The notes: a model not told the origin generated them from the letters alone. Counted from the first letter of the stretch, positions 1-11,707 are shown. The stretch is DNA of 64,000 bases from Polytrichum commune (GCA_950295325.1 OX485805.1:38055501-38119500), one strand, 5' to 3'. Numbers and translations: made by a program.

Positions 1-374
1 GGACAAGTATTGAGGACGTTATGCCTGTTTGAACCTTGGCAGTCCCGGGAATCACTCCCAGGCACTGCTGTACCAGGGCGCTGTCCCGGGACAGCGCCCC
101 ACTCAAATGGCCATAACTCCTAGCTCACACCTCCGATTGAGGTGTTCTTGAGCATTCTAGAATCACCACGCCATGCGCTACGCATAGCTCATGGCCTTAC
201 CCTTGTGCCTCCTAGTCTCCGTGGGTGGGAGGCGTTCCCAACGCCCGGGGCCCTCACCCACACTAGGATCACTTGGGCCCTCTCACCAACGGCGCCACAA
301 GTCCCGGGTGTCACTCCGGGGTCCCCCTTGTGCCCATGGTGTTTCGGGCACTCCTCATGGAGAGGTGCGCGACA
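1..374 (-). repeat. 3' LTR of element A (partial)
   Basis: Matches 6047-6420 base for base by eye. The inner end is ...GCGACA on the plus strand (TGTCGC on the element strand), followed by the polypurine tract. About 600 bp of this LTR lie left of the window. Open frames in it (such as 142-480 and 191-658) recur in the other LTR copy and carry no retroelement or host domain, so I do not call them genes. Confidence 0.92.
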
Positions 375-386
375 CTCACCCCCACC
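375..386 (-). other. Polypurine tract of element A
   Basis: On the element strand this reads GGTGGGGGTGAG, directly upstream of the 3' LTR start TGTCGC. Position and composition fit the plus-strand primer of an LTR retrotransposon. Confidence 0.75.
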
Positions 387-1650
387 AAACGGAGTCGATG
401 CCCTCATCGACTATACTCGTAGTCGGCACACCAATTCTCAAGTTGCCATCCTCTATGGTGCGGCATTGTGTTTACCTTAGGGCGCGACCCCCACAATGCA
501 TCTTCAAATTTGGCATAGTCCCAAAGGTGTCCTTCCTAGGTGGTCCGTTAGCGACTTTGGATCTCTCATCCAAGGACCTAACCTATACTAGACCCACCTA
601 CTTTGGGACTCACTTGGGTTGCCCCTCCTTTGGGGCCTCCCCCGTTAGGCTCCACTAGCCTAACGTGACACATCTAGGCGAGACCTCAACGCTTCCACTA
701 AGTTGTCTCGGTTGCAACTCCGAGATGGCTTTCCATTGTTAAGCCACGCCTCGATCGCACGGGGGTGATGCCAAGTCCCGCCCGACTCGGTTCCCACTTT
801 GCTCTTTCGAGACATGGGTTCATGACTCCCATGCGCCAACTTTCGTTAGCTCGCGGGTAGCACTTTTATGAGCACGCGCCATCACCTTGCCCCCGCCCGG
901 ACAAGCCCACAACTAAGAAGTTTCTTGGTTTTATCCAAGGCCCCTCCAAGCCATGGCCCCCAATTACTCGGCTTACCCAACCTAGTTTGGCATATCTATT
1001 CCCCCTCTTCCATTAACCAAGCACAAGTACAAGACTAGGACCTCATCTCATACTTTTCTCTTTGCACCACTAAAGTTTGGACTTTATTCCCTCAAGCCAA
1101 AGAACAAGTTCATGTTGTGGCATAATTAACCTCGAAGCTAAGTGTGCTACTAGCGTCTCTCCCCCACTAAAGGAGATTGATGTCCTCATCAATGCCTACG
1201 CTTCATTTTATTGGAATCCTTAGCCTTAGTTTCTTCAAAGTGCTTCACCTATTCATTGGTGTTCACCATGTCTCTTGCCGCCACCCAAGCGGTTTCTTTC
1301 TCATGGTATCCTCACCATTTCACCAAGTATTCCTTTGTACTTTTTCTTTCCTTTTCACTTGGGCTTCCTACACTTGAGGATGCCCTCTTACCTCATGTTC
1401 CAAATGACCTCCACAAGGTCGGGACGTGGCCTAATCACTTGCTTGTGATCGGGCCACAAGGTGTCGTCCTAAAATGACTTTCGTAATGAGACATGAAATG
1501 TCGGATGCACTTTGATCTCCGGCGGTAATTCCAACTTATACATGTCCTTGAACACTTGTTCCACAATGGAAAATGAAGCTCCAATTTTGGACATGAACTT
1601 TTGGAGTAAGGCCTTTGGGCAAGGTGAAGTTGTCCACATTCAACAACACC

Positions 1651-2588
1651 TTATTGGCCCACCTCATACTCCACTTCGCGTCTTCTGGCATTGATTTGCA
1701 CTCCGTAGCACCTTCGGGCTTTCTCCACCAACAACTTGGTCATCTCCAAGACTTGTCTACCATCCTTGGCCAAGTCCTCACCATCTTGGTTGAACTCTAG
1801 TGTTGAATGTGCCCCCTCGAGAGCTAGGTTAATAGGTTGGAGCGCATCCACTCCATAAGCCACCACCAAAGACCACCCCTTGGTAGCCAAGTGCGTGGCT
1901 ACATTGCAATTACACTCCGCTCGACCCACATAGTCCGCCCAATCTCCTTGGTCCGCCCCCACCAAGTTCCTCAAGTATTGCTTCAAGACTCCATTCACAC
2001 GCTCCGTTTTCCCAAATATTTGGGAATGCAAGGCCGTGCTAAACCTTAGTTTCATTGCGACCTCCTTAGAGAAATGCATTGAAAATGCACTTGTGAACTT
2101 TGAATCTTGATCCCACACAATCACTCTTGGCAACCCGTGGTGCCTCAACCATCCTTTGAGAAAAGGCTATGCGGTCTCCAACGCGGTGGCGGTTCCCACA
2201 ATCAGCACCATGTGTGCCAACTTGGCAAACCGCTCTACCATCAACAAGATGGCATCATACCCATGTGACTCCGGCAAACTTGTGATTAAGTCCATGCACA
2301 TACTATGCCATGGCGCCGACGGAATAGGCACGGTTGCAAGAAACCGCCTTGCTTTTAGTAAGAGGCTCGGTTCACTTGGAACTTCATTCACGCCTTCACA
2401 AAGTGGGTTATATCCTCCGTTATGCACCGCCAATGGTATCTCTTTGACACCATTCTATGGTGGTTTTCTTTTTCTCCTCTATGGCCGGCAATAGGACTAT
2501 CACATTCCTCCTTCAAAACCGATAGCCTCAACTTGCCTTGTGGCACATACACCCAACTTTGCTTGCACTTGAACAATCCGTCCACCAA
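1651..2588 (-). pseudogene. Integrase remnant of element A
   Basis: Minus-strand pieces at 2167-2588 and 1651-2148 spell a Ty3/gypsy integrase core. MDLITSLP carries the first catalytic Asp, VWDQDSKF the second (SDRDxxF in most relatives), and GKTERVNG the Glu (GQTER in most). The text continues with LKQYLRNLVGADQGDWADYVG, typical of plant gypsy integrases. The two pieces lie in different frames and upstream positions include stops, so the copy cannot make an intact protein. I see no chromodomain downstream. Confidence 0.85.
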
Positions 2589-2984
2589 CTTAACCTCTTT
2601 AAGCTCACCTAAAAGCTTTTGTGCTTTGGGGTAGTTAATTTACCCCTCCCGTATCTTGCATTACAAGTTTCCTTCGCCGGCACACATTAGCCACAAGGTT
2701 TGGATGGTTCTCATTGCTTGGAACTCTTCCCGTCTACTTAGCGCATCCGGCACCACATTTCCACGGTCCGGTTTGTGGATTAGATCCACCTTCATAAGCG
2801 CCAAGCTATCATGCCAACGCAATGACTTGGCGCTCACTTGCGCTTGTATGTCAAAATACTTTTAGGACACATTGTCCTTGTAGACCTTTACTTTGTGCGA
2901 CCCCAACTAGTGTCGCCACATCTTCAAGCAATACACTACGCAAAGAAGTTCTTTGTCATGAGTTGGTTGTCTTCTTTGACAACC

Positions 2985-3786
2985 ATCGAGCTACATGCTC
3001 GCATATGCAATGGCCATCCATCTTACACATAATCCACCATTGGCAAAATCATTCACCCCCATATACACCTCAAAAGGTTTGTCAAGCTCCGTGAACTTGA
3101 GCACAGGCGGCGAAGAGAACTTGGTCTTAAGCTCCCCAAAGACTCGTGACAAACATCATCCCACTCTTGGGATAGCCATTTCTTCCACAAGTCGAACCAT
3201 CGAGCTTCATGCTCTCGTATGCAATGGCCATCCATCTTGCATCAACATCCGCCAATGGTAAAGTCCTCGCCCCCCGTATGCACGTCAAAAGGTTTTTCAA
3301 GCTCCGCGAACTTGAACACGGGTGGTAAAGAGGAACTTGGTCTTAAGCTCCTCAAAGACTTGGTGGCAAGGCTCATCCCTCTCTTGGGATAGCCATTTCT
3401 TGCACAAGTTGGACAAGCTTCTACAACCATGGAGCTTAATGCTCCCATAAGCAATGGTCCTCCATCTTGAATCAACATCCGCCAATGGTAAAGTCCTTTG
3501 CCTTCATGTGCACCTCAACATGCTCATGAAAACCCGAAACTTAACCACATCTTGTGAAGAGAACTTTTTCTTGAGCTCCCCAAAGGCTTGGTGACAAGGC
3601 TCATCCCACTCTTGGGATAGCCATTTTTTCCAACATGTTGACTAAGGTTCTAGCAACCTTAGAAAAACCATGAATGAAGTGGTGGTAGTAGTTGGTTAGG
3701 CCAACAAATGACCTAAGCCCTTTTTTTGAGTCAAGGGCCAATTCTCTTCTTGGATTGCCTTGACATTCTTCATGTTCGTCCACCAA
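2985..3786 (-). pseudogene. RT tail and RNase H start of element A, internally triplicated
   Basis: LRSFVGLTNYYHHFI at 3601-3786 is the end of a gypsy reverse transcriptase (usually LRSFLGLANYYRRFI). It is followed by the RT-RNase H joint, text like PVFKFAELEKPFDVHTGG, which occurs three times in tandem. Copies start near 3429, 3199 and 2985 on the plus strand (markers catggagctt, catcgagctt, catcgagcta), about 215-230 bp apart and clearly diverged. The triplication shifts frame, so no RNase H could be made. Confidence 0.8.
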
Positions 3787-4332
3787 CTTCCTTTGTCACC
3801 ACATACCTCAAGAACTCAATCTCTCGTTGAGCAAAGTTATTTTTCATTCCTTGGCGGTAACTTTTTGGGCAACACATTGGTGAATACATCCTTGTATCTC
3901 ACCAACATCCCACCAATGTGATTTGGAGGAGGCCCATCTTTCCTAGCCTCTCCATACATTCCTTGGAGTTGCTCCAATGGAACCACGACCATTATAATTT
4001 CTATTTTTCAGTTGGTCCATTAAGACCAAATTCAACTTGGGTCCTCCTACCATAGGAGTCCTTGTCAATTTGAATTTCAATTCTTTGCCATTATGCCACA
4101 TCATAATGCACCGCAAGCTCACCGGCTTGCACCTCATATCTATCATGTGAGTTTCAAAGTAGGCGGCCTTCACAATGACATGCATTTCATCTATTTCACA
4201 TGGTGTGAAATTTTGACAAAAATCCAATGTCCCACATTGAAAGGTTACATGCATCGCGGCCTCCTTTGTCTCATGCGGTTCACCCTTTCCAAACCGCACC
4301 TTGGTGGGCTTGTTTTCTCTATCAATCGGCAA
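3787..4332 (-). pseudogene. Protease/linker remnant of element A with RT core deleted
   Basis: A 129-residue minus-strand frame (3943-4332) resembles the aspartic-protease to RT linker of plant gypsy elements but shows no clear DSG. It is followed by YKDVFTNVLPKKLPPR, the usual start of the RT fingers. Within a few dozen bases the text jumps to REIEFLRYVVTKE, which normally lies some 200 residues later. The RT palm with its YxDD motif is therefore absent. I searched this stretch for YxDD and found none. Confidence 0.7.
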
Positions 4333-4543
4333 GCCCCAACTCCCTTGTGAGCTTTGGGCTCATGAAAGAGTCCGTTGCCTCTTTGTCAACTCATGAGACA
4401 TATCTCCCATTCATTTGAGCCTCAAGGTACAAAAGACTTGGCCTCGGCTTAAGGCTACTAGCCTTGGCCACAATGCCATCGTCTTACATTCGGTCCTCGG
4501 CAACTTGGCTTGGCTTGGTCCGCAAAGCCAACTTTAAACATTT

Positions 4544-4790
4544 CGTCCGCGGGATAAATTGGTTTGGTGCCACAAATTTCTAATAGTTTGTCCGCAAAAC
4601 AAACATGTTTTGCCTTGGTAGCACAAAGCCACCTTCCCACACTCCGTCCGCGGCACAAACATGAATTGCCTTGGTAGGACAAACCCACCTCCCAACATTC
4701 CGTCCGCGGCACAAGTATGATTTGCTTTGAAAGCATAAAGCCACCTTTCAACATTCCGTCCGCGGCACCGACATGTTTTGCCTAAGTAAA
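4544..4790. repeat. 56-bp minisatellite inside element A
   Basis: The motif cgtccgcggcac recurs at 4645, 4701 and 4757, with degenerate copies at about 4589 and 4544, giving a period of 56 bp over four to five units. The period is not a multiple of three, so each unit shifts the reading frame. It lies between the protease region and the primer-binding site, where gag would be expected. Confidence 0.8.
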
Positions 4791-5430
4791 ATGGACCAAA
4801 CAATTTGCACTCATTTCTTTGGGACCTACTTTGGCTAAAGCCACTTGTGGTGATGTGCCGCCAAACTTCTCTTTGGGACCATCGGCTTCAATGCTCTTGC
4901 AAACTTGATGGTCCCCACCATGTCCTCAAGAAGCCTTGGGGACTTAAACAAGGCATCCACCACCCGCTTTTAAAACCCCACCTAAAAGGATGCATTTCTT
5001 AGAAAGCTCGTCCGTTTTAGGTGTATCCTTCATTTGTGCGTTTGAATAGCGCACATAGGCCTTAAGAGGCCCCGGGTGCCTCATTAGCACCAAATTCATT
5101 CCAACATCAATACCTTCCAAGCATTTCGAATTGGAATTTCAATCCAACATTAATGCCCTCCAAGGTTTTGGGTCCTTTCGGTATTCTAGGCCCCAAATGT
5201 TTTTTTGAGGTTTGAGGGAGCCCTTTTCAAAGCACTCCTCCATTTTCCTTACCAAATTCACCCTCATGCCCACCATTGTCATTAGAACCAATGGTATGGT
5301 CAAATTCCACTTGCACATGATCCTTGTTCCAATTTGAGCCTCACAACCTTTTGGAAACCCCGGGCTCACCATCATAACCCGCATTTTTGATAGCCATGTT
5401 TCCCTCAAAGTGCGAGCTCAAAACTTGGAA
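4791..5430 (-). other. Leader/gag region of element A, no recognisable gag
   Basis: An 89-residue minus frame (5139-5408) is the longest open stretch. I see no CCHC zinc knuckle and no gag-like helical text. Gag is either lost or too degraded to recognise. Confidence 0.4.
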
Positions 5431-5446
5431 CCCTGCTCTGATACCA
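5431..5446 (-). other. Primer-binding site of element A (initiator tRNA-Met type)
   Basis: The element strand reads TGGTATCAGAGCAGGG, starting two bases after the LTR end. TGGTATCAGAGC complements the 3' end of initiator methionine tRNA, the usual primer of plant Ty3/gypsy and Ty1/copia elements. Confidence 0.88.
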
Positions 5447-5448
5447 AG

Positions 5449-6420
5449 TGTCGCAACCCTTGCTAGGTCCCTTAACAATCTTGCCAATTTTCGTTTCTAG
5501 CAAAGGTTACGAGCGCTAACCATTCGCATTCCGCCATGCTAATGGATAGCTCCTCTTACCCCGGACCAATAGTTCATAGGAGGGAACCAACCCTCCTACT
5601 TTGCTTTCGGGACTCACCCCTTAATTGGTAGCCCATTTCCCCAATGTGGACTTCCATCCATGGAAGTCCAATCCTATGTTGATCATCGCGTTGCCGGAGC
5701 AACACTACAACAACCCGAACCATACTAGGCAACTATGGCCTCACAATGAGCCAATGCCCATGGAGGCCGTGCCGTTCGGCCTCGGGTGGGTGAGGCCACA
5801 CCACCTCACCCATATAAGCCTCTAGGACTTCACGCGGGGCCCCTACCCCACCGTCAACCAACCTCTTGTCTCTCTACCAAGAGTTGGGGCCAAGTGGACA
5901 TTTTCCTTTAGCTGCTGGGCCTAGAACCCACTAGCAGCTTCAGACCATCATAACTTCCTTGTATGATGTCTGATCATAACAACCAACCACTCCATCTTCA
6001 TCTACGCTTCACGTAGATGCCTATGGACTCCTCACTTGCCCCATTCGGACAAGTATTGAGGACGTTATGCCTGTTTGAACCTTGGCAGTCCCGGGAATCA
6101 CTCCCAGGCACTGCTGTACCAGGGCGCTGTCCCGGGACAGCGCCCCACTCAAATGGCCATAACTCCTAGCTCACACCTCCGATTGAGGTGTTCTTGAGCA
6201 TTCTAGAATCACCACGCCATGCGCTACGCATAGCTCATGGCCTTACCCTTGTGCCTCCTAGTCTCCGTGGGTGGGAGGCGTTCCCAACGCCCGGGGCCCT
6301 CACCCACACTAGGATCACTTGGGCCCTCTCACCAACGGCGCCACAAGTCCCGGGTGTCACTCCGGGGTCCCCCTTGTGCCCATGGTGTTTCGGGCACTCC
6401 TCATGGAGAGGTGCGCGACA
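5449..6420 (-). repeat. 5' LTR of element A, 972 bp, complete
   Basis: Starts TGTCGC and ends GCGACA, a 6-bp inverted terminal repeat with TG/CA ends. It abuts the primer-binding site on its element-downstream side. The other edge lies 94 bp upstream of the start codon of the DUF7869 gene and faces away from it, so LTR transcription would run away from that gene. Confidence 0.92.
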
Positions 6421-6513
6421 CTGACATCTCTTATCAGATAATGATTTGCGGACGGGCGTCCGTAAACATACACTGCTTATATTTTATCTCATTCTTCATT
6501 TGGCTCTCTTGTA

Positions 6514-9500
6514 GTGGCCATGGATTCCGACGTCGGTGATAGTGCGTCCGATTTCTCCTCGGAACCGTCAAGCTATGCTAGCGAGTTTGAAGATGTCGTG
6601 GAACAGGAAGCTACAAATGGTGTGGCCGATGCAGATGATGAAATCATACCACCATGTGAGGGTTATTCGCGGGAGCAGTGGGTTGATCTTGATGTTGTAC
6701 TACTCAATGCATGTGCCGTTCCCGTGGCCAACGGTGTTTGTAGGAACTCGAATCCAACGGATTGTATTGATGCAAAACCCCTCGGGGAGGACGATGTTGG
6801 GGTGTGCATATTGAACTCCTTACTTCCATCGGAAGTGCCTCCTGGTTGGAGGTTCTCTCTCCGTCGATGGCCTTTGCGAAGTGTTCATCACGATGGTGTG
6901 AGCTTGTGGGATCAATCCCGCCGATTTGAGCAACTGCAACAGTCTTTGTTCGCCACAATGCGTCCCAGACAAGGTCGTCGTAAATATGATTCCGTTCGTG
7001 TGCCTCGTGAACCCACGCAGCGTCGTCGAGATCATACATTGGGAGACACATCTATTAGGTCCGTAGCCACAAAGGATTGTTGTGCGAAGAAGTGCTGCCA
7101 ACTATTTCCCCGTGACAAAATCAAATCTTTGAGGCAAGAGATGTGGCTTGCCGACTTTCGTATGCGGTCTGCCAAGAAACTTGAAGTACATCGCAACATG
7201 CACTTGGATGCCGGAGGTTGTAAGGTTGTGACCTTGGAAAATATAGAAGTTTGTTGCCGGGCATGGTACATTATTCATGCCGTTTCAAAGGCAGATTTTT
7301 ATAGGTTCCGGAACTACTCGCTGCAAGGAAGGCGTTCTCGGTTCCATGGCAACTCAGGTACAAAGAAGCCCAGGGAGGTAACACTCCAAGCGGCTGCAAC
7401 TCTGTCAACCATCATTATGCCATTAGCGGATGCGATGCCACACAAGACACGCACTTTGCCGTCGGGGGAAAAGGTTGTTCAGATGGTTTTACCCACAGGG
7501 ACAAAATGGAAGAACATACTCGTGGATGTTAATGAAGTTGGTGAAAATGTTGGATATGGGCCGATTTCGTTGTCAAAATTGAGTGTGATCAAGAATCAAC
7601 AGTTCGCTGAATACATTACGAAGAGCCCGAGGATAAGTTTGCTAGGTGTTCTACTTGTGAAAAATATAAAGGCCTTCGAGACGCACATCCAATAGGGACC
7701 GAGTCGCACACCAGACATCAACAGAGATACATTGAGCATGTCAACAACCAGGAGGCACACCGTCAAGACTACTACAAGAATCGCGCCTTATCGATAATGA
7801 GGCCGAACGAGGTGTTGACAATTATTCATGACAAAATGGACCATGCGAAGACCGCTTGCCCTTGTTATGCGCGGAAAATAAAGGCCACAGATGGATATTT
7901 CAAGCTGCCAATATCTGTCACAGGTTCGTTGGTTTTCATTTTTTTGGCGTGCCCACATACTCATTTTTAAGAGTTACGGATGCGCATCCGTAACTCGTCT
8001 GTGCATGGTTGTTCCTTACTTGCGGCAATATCATATTTCCTTCATATATATGATATTGGAATGTACTTCTCATTTGTATGTCTTAATTCAGGTATGATTG
8101 CACATGGCCATGTGGACGTCAAGTATGCACATTATGGCTTGGATTTCTATCCAGGCGACGCCAATCATACCGTAGGGTCTTTTGCAAAACTTCTACGAGA
8201 TCTTGAGAGTCCGCCAACATCATCCTCGCGTGCTCTTTTTGTTGGATGTGGAACAACTCCGATTTATGAGGCTGTGCTAAAGGGGAAGGAAGTTTGTCTA
8301 TCTTCACTTCAAGAACCGCCTGAACAACCCGTTCTTGCTAAACCTTTGCCTCGAACTCTACACGTGCAACTTGACAATTGTGCCAAAGATAACAAATGTC
8401 GATACGTGTTTTGTTTCTGGTCATTGCTGGTAGCCAAGGGCATTTTCAAAGAAGTGTTTGTGTCTTTTTTGATGGTTGGCCACACGCACGATGACATCGA
8501 CGCTTCATTTGGACGTTGGAGTATGAAGTTGCACGAGGAGGATTTTCCGACAATTCCTCTTCTCATGAAATCATATATGGATTTGGACAATGTGCCAGTC
8601 ATTCCACATTTGATTGAAGAAGTGCCCGATTTCAAACGGTTTATAAAACCATTCATTCTTAAGGGGTCTGACCGACTAGTGGGCCACACCAAGGCTCAAC
8701 AATTCCGATTTTATATGCGTGACGATGGTCTGCCCGCCATGCAATTCAAAGTTTTGTGCACTTCCCCGAATTGGGGTCCGGAGGAAAGGATACTCATTTG
8801 GCGCAAAAACGAAGATGGCAAATGTGTGCTACCTGATGGTGAGCCGAAGCCTTGCACACCCAGCCCCATGAGGAATGGGCCAGAAATCATCAAATGTATA
8901 TCCGGATTCATTGAATATTGGAAAGAATTGTGCGAGGAAGACATCACAAGACGTGTTAGGGATACCCACGAACCATTGATTGCGTATTGGGATCGCATTC
9001 ACACGGCATTGATAGCACCCGATGTTGATACACATTCATGTTTGACACAAGGGTTTTGGCCACAAAGTCGAGTGACAGTCGTGGAATCTGAGGCCATGTT
9101 GTTCAACAATGGGGACGTTCGTGAAGAGTTCGCTGCGGACGATCATTATGTTGGCCCTGCTCGCAATCGACCGGAGCCGTCGTTTCGTGTTGGGGTTGAT
9201 TGCCACGAAGGTTATTTGCTGCTCGTACGTGCTGGGGATGAGGAGCATCCCAAGCCAATTTGGTTGGTGAAAGCATTGTCATCACCAAACTTTGTTCCAA
9301 CTAGTCCAAATTTTCGCCAAATTGAGGTGGAATATTGCCGTCCAAGCACCAAAGATCAAAATGTGCTCCGGACATATTTAGGGTGGGACACCAAAAAAGG
9401 TTTCAAATGGACAATGGACTCATCATACGAACCGGTTTGGATAAACACAGATACCATACTTTGTGCTTGGAAACCACGCAAAGGTTCGAAATCAGAGACA

Positions 9501-9620
9501 ATGACCATCCCGCAAAAACATATAGATTTTGCCAAAGACAACTTGGCACGTATCGCAGCTGCGGAAAACGATCTTGAAAATGGAAATGAAGTTGAAGATG
9601 AAGATGAAGAGGGGGAATGA
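6514..9620 (+). CDS. DUF7869-family protein, possible transposase; one intron, one frameshift
   Basis: Two long frames form one gene. The first runs from ATG 6514 through an acidic N-terminus, a Cys cluster (DCCAKKCC) and a Lys/Arg-rich stretch. Near 7630 one base appears lost: the next frame continues with FARCSTCEKYK, a CxxC motif usual in this family, and runs to 7923. An intron 7924-8091 (gttcgt...ttcag) joins GMIAHGHVDVKYAHYG, and the frame then stays open to TGA 9618. The second exon carries VQLDNCAKDNK and VGHTHDDIDASFGRWS, the signature of the DUF7869 domain. Spaced Asp residues (IHDKMDH, VQLDN, HDDID) suggest an RNase H-like DDE fold, which is inference. The C-terminus is acidic. The first ATG after the LTR of element A is used as start. 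Whether it is a host gene or a mobile one is open. Confidence 0.72.
7971..7996. repeat. 26-bp perfect palindrome in the DUF7869 gene intron
   Basis: Positions 7971-7996 equal their own reverse complement, centred on GGATGCGCATCC. Related words lie at 6448-6463 (gcggacgggcgtccgt), near 9967 (cggatgcgcatcc), near 10186 (gcatccgaa) and twice as ttacggatgtggaatc downstream of the gene near 9768 and 9820. Confidence 0.9.
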
Positions 9621-11018
9621 TATTGACGTACGTCGGGACCAAAGTTAGTTGAAATGTGTATTTGTTTGTCATTAATATATGACATTGGGGTTGAATATTA
9701 TATTAGACACATTTTATAGATTACAACTAGTATAATATTATTGCATGACTGTATTGATTTACGGATGTGGAATCACCCTTCCCATGCGCTATCAAATGTT
9801 TTCTAGTATATGTTTATATTTACGGATGTGGAATCCAAACTATTTAATATTGCATATTATGTTAATTTGTAAATTCTAATTAACATTGTCAATTTATTTT
9901 AAGTATTGTTGCAATTGGGATGTGCCATTCAATTCAACCACAATAGGCCAAGAGCTTTATGTTTCGGATGCGCATCCAAGAGTCAATACATATAAAATTA
10001 GATGGCTATTTATGGATTCATTACTTTTGTTCAACACAATCCCAAAAAAACCAAATAATCGTGTAATTGTGTCATTTGATTCTCATCCCCATACTTACTA
10101 TATTTAGTAATATATAGTTCAATCGCATATGGATTTCTAAAACATTATGATGTAATTGTTCCCGATGTTCCCTACGTTCACAATATTCGCATCCGAAACT
10201 ATGGGTCCAATTTATTTTGAGACTTTCCAAAGTCTCCAAATAACGAATATAGTGTTTAGGGAGGTATTCTTTATGTGCCCTCTTGGTAACATGCGTTAGA
10301 TTTGGTGTAATGTATGGATTGCAACACCAACCCACCCGGATCATGGCTCGGCGGCAACTTCAATGCGTGTACACTTAGTGTAGTCAATGGGAGTCAAGTG
10401 TTAATGTATTCATGAGGTAACCGATTTAGGCGATGTTCCGTATGGAAATGCGGATTACTGCGTCCGGTGTAGGGAGAATCTAGTGAACGAGTAGGGGTTT
10501 GGACAACTTTCCAGTTTGAAAATTTGTACCATTTTTTGTATAGGGCAAAAGAAAATATGAAACAACTTGCATTCTTCATGACTCCTTCTCATCTATCTTG
10601 GAAAATTATCCCATGATTGTCAGACCATATCTTCAATGCGAATCACCTTATTTTCACGGGTTATGGTATTTCAACCTTAATCTCGTCCTTCACCTAACTT
10701 TGCAGCACCAATGAGGCAGTCGCATTGGCGATGATGCACTCAGGGCCACTTCACATACGAGCCAAGGGCCATGACCATGGAATAGTGAGGGTTTTGACTA
10801 TCATCCAAAGGCCATACCATGGGTGTTGGGCTACCCATTGTGTGTGGGGATGTGTCCTCAAACATAGTGTGAAGTGAGAATGGACCATGTTGAGGGACCG
10901 TTGCATATTTTATTAGTGGAAAAAGAGTAGTAGCCCTACCTCACTAGCTACATATCTTCATTTTCTCTTTTTTCACTTTCTTTTTGAGTTTTACATCGGT
11001 GAGGAAGAAAAAGAGAGC
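9621..11018. other. AT-rich spacer between the DUF7869 gene and the Harbinger remnant
   Basis: No coding region is recognised. Two copies of ttacggatgtggaatc follow the DUF7869 gene. Around 10700-10900 (ccatgaccatgg, ggccataccatgg) the sequence resembles a stretch of PPDK intron 9 near 44110-44230, so it is probably a dispersed repeat. Confidence 0.5.
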
Positions 11019-11707
11019 ATGATGGATCATATTGAGAAAAGAGGGAGGATTCTTGTTGTATTGGCTTTATATTGGTGTTTGTACATGATTGTGCAACATG
11101 TGCTTGATATGCAAGCATTGGCACTCGATGGAGAATGGGAAAAATACCCTGATTTTGAGCATTTGCTTAGAGAGTATGAAGATGAGCGATCGTAGTGTGT
11201 GGGCTTTTGAGAGAAATGTAGGGTTCACCAGTAGGCTACTATTGGGTTCTTTCACAAAAAAAATGTTTAAACAAAAAATTTGTGTATGTCATAACACATT
11301 CAAGTTTCTTTATGAGAGGTTAGGTCCGTATTTGCAACGAAAGAATACACGTATGAGAGAGACAATTTCAGTTGAGAATAGAATTGCAATGTCATTACGA
11401 AGGCTTGGGACTGGAAATATTTTGTGTACTGTAAGAGATGTATATGGAATGCCTGAAAGTACAATTTTAGAGATAGTTAGGAATTTTTGTAGATTGGGAA
11501 GAGTGCATTTGCAAAGGACTTTTATACAATTTCCAAGTCCAGCTCCGTTTAGGGTTTTAGCTCAAGAATTTGAGGCCCTTTATAGAATTCCTCATATTAT
11601 AGGAGCAATTGATGAATCTCACATTCCAATCCTTGCAACTGTAATTGGAGCAGAGGATTATTATTTTAGAAAATCATTTCATTCGGCTTTATTACAAGGT
11701 ATAATAG
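11019..11707 (+). pseudogene. PIF/Harbinger transposase, 5' part, interrupted by chromovirus B
   Basis: The frame starts at ATG 11019, loses frame near 11194 (between DERS and VWAFERNVGF), and continues through a helical region (ENRIAMSLRRLGTG) and the first catalytic Asp in GAIDESHIPI, followed by YYFRKSFHSALLQGII. This is DDE_Tnp_4 (HARBI1-like) text. At LLQGII it is cut by the LTR of element B. Function in an intact copy: DNA transposition with TIRs. Here it is dead through insertion, frameshift and stops. Confidence 0.88.

Larger units (their letters stand above)
1..6420 (-). mobile_element. Ty3/gypsy LTR retrotransposon A, minus strand, left LTR cut by window edge
   Basis: A direct repeat joins positions 1-374 and 6047-6420; by eye the copies are identical. 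The inner border of the right copy lies at 5449, two bases from a primer-binding site, so the full LTR is 972 bp (5449-6420) with TG...CA ends. Between the LTRs, minus-strand fragments read in the order protease, RT tail, RNase H and integrase, the Ty3/gypsy order. The frame is broken many times, and the RT palm between about 3787 and 3850 is missing. No gag is recognisable. Identical LTRs imply recent insertion, so the defective body was probably inserted in its present state by proteins from another copy. The target duplication cannot be checked because the left end is outside the window. Confidence 0.9.

Noticed and set aside
142..658. Open frames of 112 and 155 codons on the plus strand (repeated at 6188-6539)
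   Set aside because: They lie in the LTR of element A and run opposite to its transcription; they have no domain and owe their length to high GC.
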